NCBI RefSeq assembly: GCF_010389155.1
Contig: NC_057763.1
Span: 10,602,649-10,666,648, forward strand
Direction: 5' to 3'
Length of the DNA: 64,000 nucleotides
Source: Erigeron canadensis
Lineage: Eukaryota; Streptophyta; Magnoliopsida; Asterales; Asteraceae
Part shown: positions 33,846-43,943 of the stretch, piece after piece
Layout of the letters: the number at the start of each line of letters is the position of its first letter
Numbering within the stretch: position 1 is the first letter of the stretch
Notes under the pieces: model-generated
Databases searched by the model: none
The model's input: only the letters and a program-made list of their open reading frames with translations
What the model was told of the DNA's origin: nothing
Made by a program: the position numbers and the translations under genes

Positions 33846-34528
33846 ATCCATCCGTCGATGCCACTCAATATCGAGCTATCATTGGATCCTTGATGTATCT
33901 GACAGCCTCACGTCCAGATATTACCTTTGCTATTTCTATGTGTGCTAGATATCAGGCTAATCTGAAAGAGTCTCACTTGAAAGCTGCGAAAAGGATTCTT
34001 CGTTATGTGAAAGCCAGACCTCGTCTAGGTCTTTGGTATCCCATGTATGGTTCCTTTGACTTCGTAGCTTATACTGATTCGGATTATGGTGGTGACAACT
34101 CGGATAGGAAATCAACGTCAGATGGATGTCAGCTTTTAGGGGGGAGAATTGTATCGTGGCAGTGCAAAAAGCAGACATCTGTTGCACAGTCTTCCTGTGA
34201 AGCAGAGTACATTGCTGCTGGATATTGCTATTCTCAGGTGCTTTGGATACAGCAACAATTGCGCGATTATGGTATGAATATCTCTAATACTCCTATTTGT
34301 ATTGATAATAAGTCTGCCATAGATATTACCAAGAATCCGAAAAACTTTAAAGTCACCAAGCACATAGATATAAAGTATCATTTCATACGTGACTGTTTTG
34401 AGAAAAAGCTAATTCATTTAGAAAAGGTTATTACTGATGATAATCTTGCTGATCTATACACTAAAGTTTTTGATGGACCTCGTCTTGAGTTGTTATTTCA
34501 ACTCAATGGTATGAAGAATGCCAAGTAG
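33846..34528 (+). pseudogene. pol: CopG RNase H region of pol
   Basis: Open from the deletion point to the natural stop. IGSLMYLTASRPDI, YTDSDYGG, the GGRIVSWQCKKQTSVAQSSC block followed by EAEY, and DNKSAIDI supply the acidic active-site residues of RNase H. It ends with the LYTKVFDGP box. It is only a pseudogene because it is frame-shifted from its RT. Confidence 0.92.
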
Positions 34529-34689
34529 TTTCTCTCAAAGAACTTAAAGTTATTTTTTGTGTCTTTGTAGTGTATGTCGTACATAGATAGAGTCATTAAA
34601 AATACAAAAAGAGTTGGCTTAGTATAAGTTTGTATATATCTAGTGTCAGAAAAATACAAAAACTTTGAAAAATAGAAAATCCAAAAATA

Positions 34690-35600
34690 TGAATAAAGTA
34701 AGGTTACTGCGCTAAATGATGAGAAGTGACGATACTTTAGCTTTTAAGCCTGCTTAATCGTAATATAACTGATTAGTTCAGTGATTACAATTTGGGATAT
34801 ATCGGTAGACACAAAGTACCAAGGTTTCCTTCAATCTGAACTTAAATTATATAATGTTCTTGTGGGAAACATATTCAGATATATGGCTGAGATTGCTTGC
34901 TTTTCAGTAATGAATTGATCTAGTCCTTAAATTTTGTGAAAGATCTAGCATTACTATAAGATTTGTTCAATGAATAGGCAAGAACCTCTACCAATCATGA
35001 GTATAAAAGTAAATGTGATATTGTTATGCAAATCAATTGAATGCAACTTAAGGGGCTAATGTGGTCTTTGAGATTCGGACAAGTATGTCCTCAGGGTATC
35101 TTTGTATACCTAGCCTACCTAAAGCTTCCAACTTGGGATAGGTTGTCAGAAAGTTCGCTACATGGATCTCATAGAAAATCACGGGTTCCTTATAAATCAT
35201 GAAATGCAGAAGCAAATATGTGAAATCACAAAGTAATTCAATTCAGTTATCCACAAAGTGTCCCATGGTTGGTTAAGGATGTTCTTGAATACATTGAATA
35301 TTTTTTATCTTAGTGCTTGTATCGATTACGAAAGTATATCTGAATGTGGGTTACATAGGTTCGCAAACTATTTAAATGGCATATTAGGCTACTCGGGTTA
35401 CATGGTGACTGTCCTTGGCCAGGGTGTACCGAGTGTTTAAGAGGACAAACATACCGGTAATCGCTGTTGGGTCACGGTTCATAACGTATAATAAGAGAAT
35501 TATTTCTCACCCGCAGGCTTATGTAACATGCTAAACTGATCTAATCAGTAGTAATCACGCTTAATGTGAATAATGTATAAAGTCTAGTTAATTAGAATTT
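34690..35600 (+). other. Conserved post-pol non-coding block, CopG copy
   Basis: It holds TTTTAAGCCTGCTTAATCG, CACAAAGTACCAAGGTTTCC, TGTTCTTGTGGGAAACATAT, then a nearly invariant core at about 35102-35195 (GTATACCTAGCCTACC, AGCTTCCAACTTGGGATAGG, TTGTCAGAAAGTTCG). It ends with TTATTTCTCACCCGCAG, an acceptor-like sequence, and GCTTATGTAACATG. It matches 46850-47840 and the CopA block; the core is far better conserved than LTRs or spacers. Confidence 0.78.
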
Positions 35601-36780
35601 AGATTAGTTTATTATTCTGCAATTTTTATTCTGTGTTATTTTTCTTTTTAATTGAGTCAAAATAGTATTTTTATAAGTTCTTATTGCACGAGAGATCCTA
35701 TTTAAATTCTGAGTATATGTTTTGCTGAATTCCTTCATGTGAATTTTTAATGAGGTTGTGTGGATTGTTTACAAAGAAGATTTTCTAATATGGACATTAA
35801 TTTGTTTAAGTTTAGAAAATGATCTTTTCAAGTGTTATGTGAAATGTCAAAGTTAGTTGAAATTTCATAATTTTCACTTGTCACCAAGTTATTAATCGAG
35901 TTTGTTTAAATTTGTGTGGTGACATTTTAGGGTTTACCAAGAAATGACCTCCCTTGATCTTTTGTTAGATTTTTAGTTATTTCATATTTGTTAACCCTGA
36001 TTGAGTGTGATTGTAACTTGAATTTTCTACATTATACTGTTTGTTCTCGATGCGTTGATGAGTTCTGTGGTAAGTGTGCAGTGTTCAGGTTAAGAAGATA
36101 ACAATGGAATGCTGATTTCTATTACTACATTGTTATTTACACGGATGATATCATGATGATAAGATCCTTGGTGTGTAGTGATCGTATTTGTGATGCAGAT
36201 TTGAGCATGTGAAGGATGAATACATGAACTTGTTTTTGGAATAGTTATTTATTTATAATTCATGTATTTAATGAAAATAATCAAATTTGACACTAGTTTC
36301 TTTTGAATTTCGTGTTGTGATTTATGACAACCTTTTGGATATTTTCCTAAGTCTTCAGTGAATTTGTGTTGGATTGTTCATTGTTTGTTAGTTTTGTAGA
36401 CGGCATCTAGTATGGGACTTAAGTGTTTCAAGATGGTTTGCTGTCATGCATATCTATGATCCAAGGAAGTTCTCGGTGTCATAATCAAATTGGTAATGAG
36501 GTTCATATTTAAATTGATTATTTTCAGGTTTGTTTATGGATAGCGTTTAAACCATGGGTTTTCATTCAAGATTATCATGTTCGGTTATCTACTTACATTA
36601 TGATTATGAATTTGGGTGATAAGCACGCTTTTAGTACAAGGCATGAACAGGTTGCTTTCTAACGAGTTTTTTGCTATGTACAGATTGTGATAAAGGGTTG
36701 TGTTTTGGAAGATTGCTTGGATGAAAATCTGAAAATTTTTCAGAAACTTGCTGAACTCTGGATTATTTTCTGATTTGTTG
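35601..36780 (+). other. Spacer between post-pol block and ORF3 promoter (CopG)
   Basis: No coding region recognised. AT-rich. It starts with AGTTCTTATTGCACGAGAGA (about 35677), shared with the other families after the block. The minus-strand 79-codon frame at 36585-36824 has no recognisable content. Confidence 0.6.
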
Positions 36781-36909
36781 TTACGAAGATAACTGTTATC
36801 TTCGTTCGAAACAATTTTGTTCAAACGAAGGATATCTTCGTTTGGCTAACTTCGTTTGTGAAGTTAAGCCCGATCCATAGTTGGCCCATTGTTATTTCCA
36901 TATATAAAG
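36781..36909 (+). promoter_or_regulatory. Internal promoter of CopG ORF3, resembling the LTR U3
   Basis: Inverted repeat ACGAAGATAAC-T-GTTATCTTCGT (36783-36805), a second AAACGAAG-GATAT-CTTCGTTT (about 36823-36843), a TTGGCCCATTG site-II-like box, then TATA (TATATAAAGG, 36901-36910). The CopG LTR has the same order: AACGAAGATA-n5-TATCTTCGTT (40978-41002), AAACGAAG-n5-CTTCGTTT (41009-41029), GCCC boxes, then TATATATACG. About 130 bp of leader follows to the proposed donor. Confidence 0.65.
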
Positions 36910-37042
36910 GGGTTTTTCTTCGTTACTTCTTCATCAAACGAAAAATACTCTCATTTTCGAGCAAAACCCTAAAACACAAACTCTTTTCTTTTCTCTCACT
37001 CTAATTCGTTTTTCTTGATTCGTTGTGCAAACTGTGATCTAA

Positions 37043-37694
37043 GTAAGTGTTTGATGTTCTTTTCATTCACGAAAACGATTTAGGTTTTCCATGTATCTTC
37101 GATTTGATTTATTTTGATTATGTTTATAAATTCTTGTAATCATTCACCTGGTTTACTCAAACGAATTTAGACTTGTGCAAACGAATTTAGACTTTAGTTC
37201 AAAACGAATTTAGATGTGTGCACATGGACTTAGATTTTGAATTGAACGAATTTAACTTGGGTAGAAACAAAGTTAACTTTAGATGATGCCTTACGAACTT
37301 AGACCTAAGTTGATAAGGAACGAACTTAGCTAAGTTTAACACCCTTCGGTTTATTCAAACGAACATAGACTTCGTTTATAAGTTACGAACTTAGAAGATA
37401 AGTTATATAACTTACGAACTTGCATGTACAGTTTAGACTTTACGAACTTTAAATTCGCTAGGTGAAAATTTAGGTTTAATTCTTACGAACTTAAGATCTA
37501 TTTTCGTTTAGTTATTGCTTATGAATTTAGCTTCTATCTTCGTTCTGTATACTTAACGAATTTATTGTTTATCTTCGTTCAGTCTTATTTTGCGAAATTA
37601 TGGATTAGGGTTTTTCAAATTAGGGTTTTTCAATTCTGTAATTCATTTATCGTGATTATTTATACTTGTTTCGATATTTTGGTTGGTTTTGCAG
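37043..37694 (+). other. Putative 5'-UTR intron of CopG ORF3
   Basis: Donor GATCTAA/GTAAGTG at 37043; acceptor GGTTGGTTTTGCAG ending at 37694, followed by AA and the ATG. 652 bp, non-coding, crowded with AACGAA(T/C)TTAG words. CopC has the same donor context (AATCTAG/GTATAT) and the same acceptor-to-ATG spacing. Confidence 0.55.
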
Positions 37695-37696
37695 AA

Positions 37697-39334
37697 ATGG
37701 CTCTCGCTCCACCTCAGTTTGTGAAAAAGCATAATCTTGCACTGAATCTAGATCCCGATCAGCACAATTGCGAGCATTTTCATGAAATGTTCAACTATAT
37801 TGCTCGCTCGCGATTATCTTTTGCTTTTTGTGATTCGCCAAGACTGGTTAGGCAGTATATTGATTCTTTCTGGTCCACTGCTCATGAAGTCATGGTTGAA
37901 GGACAGAGTTTTGTACGTGCTACTATTGAAGGCACATCTTTTGATTTCAATGCTGAATCGCTCCGCACTATTTTACATCTAGGAGCAGAACCAAACGTCG
38001 AAGAAGAGGAAGACGTTGAGATGACATACAAGTTCGCACTTCTTCTTCGTTGCTTTCAAAGGATGGGATTTGTTGGACAGGTCAAGCTTCCTTTCGACAA
38101 AAGTGGGTTTCAAGGACGATGGCGTTATCTAGCATATGCATTGCTCGTCTGTTTGAGCAATCGCAAGGCTGGATTTGATCAACTGTCTGCTCAGATTGCA
38201 TTGCAGATGGTTGCTTTGGTATATAATCGACCTTATCCTTTCTCCCGATACTTTTATCAAGAATTTATTGATCAGATTAACGCTAGGGGGAGAAAGCGAT
38301 TTCTTTTGTATCCTCGCTTTGTGATGGCTATAGTTAGACATTTTTGTCCTGACTTAGTATATGACCAAGGTCCTCGCTACGTTCTTCATGCTTGGCCTTC
38401 GCGTCTTTTTGCTGATCTTGAAGCCAATACGAGTAATGTGGCTGGTCTCCATGATCCACCACTTTTTGGTCACCTGATTAATCCAAACTATCGATCTCGT
38501 ATTGAGAATGATATGTTTGTGGATGATGTTGATGCCGATTCTGATTCTGGTTCTTCTGAGAGTTCTGTTGATGGTTCTGATGATGATTCAAGGGATAAGT
38601 CTGCTGGTTCGGATGATGGACATGATGGAGATGATGTTGATAGTTCCGACGGTTCTGCGGCTACAAATGCGACAGACACAGATGATTCTGCTCCTGCTGA
38701 ACGTCGAACTAAGATGATTCATGACGTCGCGGCTGCTTCTGAAAGTGATCATTCGCATCAGTCGTTTGATCAAGAGGGTGTTGCGTTTCATAGAGAGCGT
38801 AGAAGCAAGACTTGTCATGCTATTCCTGCTATTTCAGATTCAGCTAACTCCACTCCTACTGCTCCTGCGATTGATCCTGATGTTGCAGCTCAGCATGATT
38901 CTGAATTACGTGAGATTTTTGAGGATATGGAAGATCCTGTAAACAGAGAAAGTTCGGTTAGTCCGGCGAAGAGGCAAGGGAGTGTTGAACTTCAATATAC
39001 CAGAAATAAGCGTCGACGTGTTGTTGAAGCTTCTTCTGTAGCAATGCCTGATCCTCCAAGACCGACTGCTGTTGTTGCTCCTGTTCTTGGTCGTCGTGTT
39101 GATCTTTTGGAGACCAGAGTTCGCACTTTGGAGTCTGATCTCACTGATACTCGCGCTGCCTTAACCTTTTTGATCAACTGGGTCAAGAATCAAGGGGGAG
39201 AAGTTCCTGAAGAGGTCTGCAGATTGTCAGCGGTTCAACCAAGACGTCAGAATGACGATGATGATGCTGATAATGCTGGTGAAAGGAATGTTTCTCGCCC
39301 AGTTGAAGATAGAGGAAATGGTGCAGCGATCTAG
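37697..39334 (+). CDS. CopG ORF3, intact third gene downstream of pol
   Basis: 545 codons from the ATG at 37697 (MALAPPQF). The open frame extends upstream into the proposed intron, so the Met at 37565 is unlikely. Residues about 1-270 form a globular domain: FHEMFNYIARSRLSFAF, DSFWSTA, GRWRYLAYALLVCLSNRKAG, FDQL, QMVALVYNRPYPFS, KRFLLYPRFVMAIV, then DPPLFGHLINPNY. Residues about 275-350 are Asp/Ser-rich acidic. Next come a basic KRRRVVE stretch and a coiled coil (VDLLETRVRTLESDLTDTRA). No protease, helicase or membrane segment is visible. It is homologous to ORF3 of CopA and CopC. The acidic, basic and coiled-coil layout would suit a nuclear regulatory or particle protein; this is inference. 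Confidence 0.82.
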   Translation: MALAPPQFVKKHNLALNLDPDQHNCEHFHEMFNYIARSRLSFAFCDSPRLVRQYIDSFWSTAHEVMVEGQSFVRATIEGTSFDFNAESLRTILHLGAEPNVEEEEDVEMTYKFALLLRCFQRMGFVGQVKLPFDKSGFQGRWRYLAYALLVCLSNRKAGFDQLSAQIALQMVALVYNRPYPFSRYFYQEFIDQINARGRKRFLLYPRFVMAIVRHFCPDLVYDQGPRYVLHAWPSRLFADLEANTSNVAGLHDPPLFGHLINPNYRSRIENDMFVDDVDADSDSGSSESSVDGSDDDSRDKSAGSDDGHDGDDVDSSDGSAATNATDTDDSAPAERRTKMIHDVAAASESDHSHQSFDQEGVAFHRERRSKTCHAIPAISDSANSTPTAPAIDPDVAAQHDSELREIFEDMEDPVNRESSVSPAKRQGSVELQYTRNKRRRVVEASSVAMPDPPRPTAVVAPVLGRRVDLLETRVRTLESDLTDTRAALTFLINWVKNQGGEVPEEVCRLSAVQPRRQNDDDDADNAGERNVSRPVEDRGNGAAI

Positions 39335-39586
39335 GGGGAGACAGGAGGTGATACTTCTCAGCAAGGTGCTTCTGATTCTGGTGCTCCTCGTGATTCAGGT
39401 TTCTAATTTTGTCTATGATAAAGATTTTTAGATAGAATGTATAATTGATTATGTGTAATAAGTTATGACATTTTGTGTAATAAAAATGTAATTTATCTTA
39501 TTTCAATACAAGTACATTTCATCTTTATTATAATTATCATGATTATTCTTTCTATTCTGGTGTTCATTTTGTGTAAATTTAAATAG

Positions 39587-40666
39587 ATGATCCAGATTAT
39601 ACAGATTTATTCTTTGATGGTGATGAGCTCGAGGAAGGCGAATTTGTCCCTGAACCAAATCTAGATATATTCAAGAAGCCTTATGGGACTCAATTCCTGA
39701 AGATTCGTTGATTCAAGAGAATAGAGTGTTGGATCAGAAGAGATCAGAAGTTAGGGAAAGAATGCTTCAAGTCCCATTCAGCAGCCTAACTCAAGTTCTA
39801 CATTTTGTTGTGTATGCTAAGAATGGTGATGTGTCGATTCAAGTGATTAATGTGACAAGACCATTTAATTCAAGTGATTTTCCAGTTCCTCTCAAAGATG
39901 ATGATTCATTACATATTGTTGATCGACGTGTTCCCGAGAAAAGAGTGAATGATTGGATAGTACATAGGGAAACGTGGAAACCAAATTTGTATTGGACTCA
40001 TATCTCAGATAAAGATGCTGCAAAGTACAAGACAATCATCTGGTGTTGGTTTTATGATGATGAATTGAAGCTGTTTGTGCTTAAAAGACCAGAAGGTTGT
40101 CAGTACTTAGCGTGGTGTGAGAGACATTTCAGAATTTATGTGAAGAAGATTTACATGAGCTTGGAAATAACTGGATTATCAATCCAAGTGATGATGGCTT
40201 AGCTGATGTTGTTGGTAAGAATCTCAGAAAAGATTTCTGGTTAAGGAAGAACATGAAAGATTCTGATAAACCATAGTTTAAGATTGAGCCAAGATCGAAG
40301 AAAAGAGTGGTTAAGCCAGATAAAACAGTTGAGTTTGTTCAACATGATATTAAGTGCATGATCAAGGTCCCTGCCAAGAAATGGGCACAAGATGTCTTGG
40401 ACAAGATGGATAATTGGGAAATTAATTGAAATTCTGGTGAAGCCAAGATGTATGCAGATTCAAAGAAGAAGATTTTGTTGAGAAGAGTTTATGATCCGAT
40501 GCAGCTGGTGAACTTCTCAAGAAATGATTTGAGAAAGTTGTACGATACAGAGTGTTCGTTCTTGCCATTTTGGAAGCATGAAGAAAGTAGATATCGTAAG
40601 ATACTTCAACTCTGCTTACATGAAGATATTCATGCAAATAGCAAAAGATTGTTGTTTGATAAATGA
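39587..40666 (+). pseudogene. CopG fourth coding segment (ORF4, or second exon of ORF3)
   Basis: After a possible intron (donor TCAG/GTTTCT near 39399; acceptor AAATAG at 39586), coding text begins DDPDYTDLFFDGDELEEGEF. It goes on, after a frame change near 39670, with VLHFVVYAKNGDVSIQVINV, KRVNDWIVHRETWKP and WCWFYDDELKLFVLKRPEG. Then after another shift come KKRVVKPDKTVEFVQHDIKC, WAQDVLDKMDNWE, VYDPMQLVNFSRNDLRKLYD and LQLCLHEDIHANSKR. Two frameshifts and two stops break it. I do not recognise the family. Its place before the 3' LTR matches the C-terminal sequences in CopB and CopF. Confidence 0.55.
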
Positions 40667-40705
40667 TCAGATTTTGAAGACTAAGAAATCGAAGGTGCTG
40701 CTATC

Positions 40706-40716
40706 AAGGGGGAGTT
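40706..40716 (+). other. CopG polypurine tract
   Basis: AAGGGGGAGTT directly before the LTR start TGTTGATGCACG. Confidence 0.88.
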
Positions 40717-41355
40717 TGTTGATGCACGTTGATGTGACAACAACAACTTAGATTTGATATGTCGTTTAGATTAAGACATTATGTTAGTTTATGTCGTATC
40801 TATATATGTAATTGATAGATTATGGACTTTATGTTTTGGTAATGATCGATTACATGTTTTGGTGTTATATATATGTGTTATGTATGGTGTTTGTTGTGTG
40901 ATATACAAGTACAAACATAATATGTGTTAGGATTCCATAAGATGAAACACTTAGGAATATAACCAAGTATTACATCTAACGAAGATAAGATATATCTTCG
41001 TTAGGGGCAAACGAAGATAAACTTCGTTTAGTACAAACAAAGATTAACTTCGTTACATGGGCTGGGCAGCTAAGTTCGTAAGAACAAAGCCCGGCAAGCC
41101 CAGTTCGACCTGAAACATATATATACGAATGAATACCCTAATAATACACACACATTCGACATACACGTACTCCAGACATCTAAGTTCGTTCTATAGCTTA
41201 TAGAAACGAATATAGCATTATACGGCTGATTATTTACTTGATAATTAGCGATATACCCGTTTACTAATCAAACTAGTTATCTCGTGAGGATTCCGCACTC
41301 ACGACATAATCATAGACGATCTCGAGAGCGATCTGTAGCTATCGAGGGACTCACA
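40717..41355 (+). repeat. CopG 3' LTR
   Basis: 639 bp, TGTTGATG...GACTCACA. The U3 hairpins of ACGAAG/CTTCGT type and a TATA (41117-41125) are clear. No second copy is in the window. The following AATATTTCTG leads straight to the CopC gag ATG without a primer-binding site. Confidence 0.8.
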
Positions 41356-41365
41356 AATATTTCTG

Positions 41366-42674
41366 ATGGACCATGAAACCGAAAAGGCCAACTCACCACC
41401 AAAGTTGATAAGCCTTGACAGATACTTCAATTGGAAGGGCAAATTCGAGTCCTACTGCAGGCTGATGGATGTGAGGATGTGACTGTGTATTACAAAGGGT
41501 TATACTTCTCCTACAGTACCAGGTGAAACTCCAGGTTCGAGCACTGCTAGGCTTGCTTCATATGAGCAAATGGACGTCGATAAGAAAAAAGACTATGAAG
41601 CCAAAAGCAAGGCATTGGGCTCGCTTCGAATGGCTCTCCAAGGGGAAGTTCTGCATCTGTTTTGAAAAGTATGATACAACAAAAGGCTTATGGGATGCAC
41701 TCAAAGATCATTGTGAAGGTGACGACGATCTCAAGAAGAGTAGGAAAGACTTATTGAATAAGCAGTATTATGTGTTCACTAGCTTCAAAGATGAAACTCT
41801 TGATGAGACACTGGTTCGTTACAGACATTTGCTGGTTGAGCTTGCCTACTTCGGGTATAATCCACATCCAGAAAACATGATCGAGAAGTTATTGGAGGCA
41901 CTTCTTATCAAATGGGAAGGATTTATCACTTTTATCCAACAAAATCCCGATTTCAGCAAATGATTATTGGAGGCACTTCTTATCCTGGAACAGATTATTC
42001 GAAAGCTGAGAAGCCAAGATATGAAAAGAAAGTTGAAGGAAGCAGGCAGCAGTGATTTTGTTCAGCGTCATGAACTCTATCATAGCAAGCAAAGCATTCC
42101 TTCCTCAAGATCCTCAAGTGGAGGGATTACTGCCTTCTATAGTGGAGATGATGAGAAAATGAAGAAGACGATGGATTCTGACAATAGCTTGTTGTATGTA
42201 AACTCTCCGGAATCAGTGATTGTTGTGCATAATGGTAATCAGAACAGTAGTTTTCCATGCTCGGGTTTAACAGGTATGCCGATGAGCATAAGATCTGCAG
42301 AGGGACATCTGGGCATGCTCGCTTCTTTTGTGTCGGCTCATGAAAAGCATGTTGGAGGAAAATCGACTGATCCTGAACTAGTTAGGGAGGATTACAAGTA
42401 AGTTGATCCAGACGATCTAGAAGAAATGGACCTGAACTGGCAATTGGCTATGTTAACATTGAGAGTTCAGCGTTTCACTGATAGAACTGGAAGGAAGGTG
42501 AATGACAACAAAGTAGGGTTTGATAAAACCAAGGTCAAGTGTTTCAACTATGATGACTTTGGACATTTTGCACGTGAGTGTCAGATGCCAAGATGGGATA
42601 GCAATTCAGTTACAGGTCGTCAAAACTTCAATCAAGGTGGTTCCATTGCTAGTCAGAATTCTGGGCGTCCATAG
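41366..42674 (+). pseudogene. gag: CopC gag
   Basis: Start MDHETEKANSPPKLISLDRY, then FNWKGKFESYCRLMD. There is an early in-frame TGA, then a one-base shift near 41660. After that comes one frame with GLWDALKDHCEGDDDLKK, DETLVRYRHLLVELAYF and SQDMKRKLKEA, stops at 41961-41963 and 42399-42401, and a zinc knuckle, [14 protein letters not shown], in which the second Cys is Tyr. A 21-bp segment (41889-41909) is repeated at 41964-41984 around one stop. The frame then shifts before protease. It would form the particle and bind RNA. Confidence 0.9.
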
Positions 42675-43344
42675 CTCAGGAGAGATCGACAACTCAAGAG
42701 CATTAGTGGTTCAGTCTGATAGTACATATAATTGGGGTTCGACTAGTGCCGATGATCAAAATCATGCATTCATGGCTGAAAGTCAAGACTTTGATGGAGG
42801 GATGAACGATCTTGTTGATAATTTATTCGACTATACATTGTATGCCAGCTCGGATGAACATAATAGTTTTCATCAGAAGGTAGAAGAGGAACCGGAAACA
42901 TCAGAACCACTAAGAGCAAGTAACAGTGCTGCTGAGACAGGGTTCATGGCACACTTGGAAGTCATTGAACAACCGGAATCACTAAGGAAAACTACAGGGA
43001 TGTGGTTTGTCGATAGTGGATGTTCAAGACATATGACAGGAGATAAGAGATTGTTAACTGAATTTACTACTGTTAGAGGTTCGTATGTCAGTTTTGTTGG
43101 TCCCAAGGGTGGTAATATCTCTAGTATTGGAAAAGTCATCAATGGGAAGATCAAAATTGACAACGTGAATTTTGTTGAGCAACTGGAGCATAACCTGATG
43201 AGTGTATCTCAGATATGTGACAAAGGGAATCCAGTTCTTTTTACTGAAAGGGAGGCTCTAATTTTGAAACCAGGTTATGTCATTCCTGAGGAATGGATTC
43301 TGCTGAAGGCTCCAAGGAAGAAAGACATCTATGGATTAGAATAA
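42675..43344 (+). pseudogene. CopC aspartic protease
   Basis: Acidic linker (DLVDNLFDYTLYASSDEHNS) followed by WFVDSGCSRHMTGD with the DSG active site, FVGPKGGNISS, LEHNLMSVSQICD and LKPGYVIPEE. It ends in a TAA after KKDIYGLE, after which integrase goes on in the same frame. No second zinc knuckle lies between gag and protease, unlike CopA. Confidence 0.9.
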
Positions 43345-43347
43345 GGT

Positions 43348-43943
43348 GTGGTTGATTCGGTGGAGCCAATATGTTTGTTGACAAAAGCTTCAGAAGATGA
43401 ATCTCTGCTATGGCATAGAAGGATGGGTCATATTCATTTTAGAAAAATGAATCATATTACCAGCAATGAATTAGTTCTCGGTGTTCCTAGCAAAAGATTT
43501 ATGGTGGAGGACAAGTGTGTGCCATGTTTAAAAGGAAAACAGACTAAGAAGCCACACAAACCAAAGACCCTGAATTCTATTATCGCTCCATTTCAGCTAC
43601 TACATATGGATCTATTTGGGCCAGTAAGCGTTCGAAGCATAGGGTATATGTACTACTGCCTCGTAGTTACTGATGATTACTCTAGATTCTCGTGGGTGTT
43701 CTTCTTGAAGACCAAGGATGAAACTGCTAAAATCCTCATGGAGTTTCTTGAAAGGGTCAAAAATCAATATAGCACAAGAGTGAAGAGAATCAGAAGTAAT
43801 AACGGGACAGAGTTCAAGAATTAAATTATGGAAGTTTACTGTATGAGCAAAGGAATTGAGCATCAATTCAGTGCACCCTATGAGCCCCAACAGAATGGAG
43901 TTGTAGAGAGAAAGAATAGAACCTTGATAGAGACTGCCCGAAC
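43348..43943 (+). pseudogene. CopC integrase, N-terminal and core part
   Basis: Pre-integrase HHCC region LLWHRRMGHIHF...CVPCLKG, intact here, then core HMDLFGPVSVRS, TDDYSRFSWVFFL and QQNGVVERKNRTLIETART. The second catalytic Asp is Asn: IRSNNGTEFKN, codon 43798-43800, where CopA has SSDNG. A TAA stop follows at 43822-43824. At 43944 the gene is replaced by a copied gag segment, so the C-terminal half of the core is missing. Confidence 0.92.

Larger units (their letters stand above)
32826..41355 (+). mobile_element. CopG: copia element nested in CopC, 5' end missing
   Basis: It begins inside the integrase tail and runs through RT, RNase H, the post-pol block, ORF3 promoter, ORF3, a fourth coding segment, a polypurine tract and one LTR (40717-41355). 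The 5' LTR, gag, protease and integrase core are absent. Because a tract abuts the LTR on its left and no primer-binding site follows on its right, this is a 3' LTR. The loss of the 5' part probably came from deletion after insertion. The left boundary is approximate. Confidence 0.65.

Noticed and set aside
33890..34528. CopG RNase H as a separate host RNase H gene
   Set aside because: It follows copia RT directly and has the copia YTDSDYGG and GGRIVSWQCKK blocks; the apparent start is due to the upstream deletion.
37565..37696. Upstream Met extending CopG ORF3 by 44 residues
   Set aside because: The added peptide is hydrophobic junk encoded by the T-rich stretch before a CAG acceptor-like site, and CopA and CopC also start at the ATG two bases after CAG.
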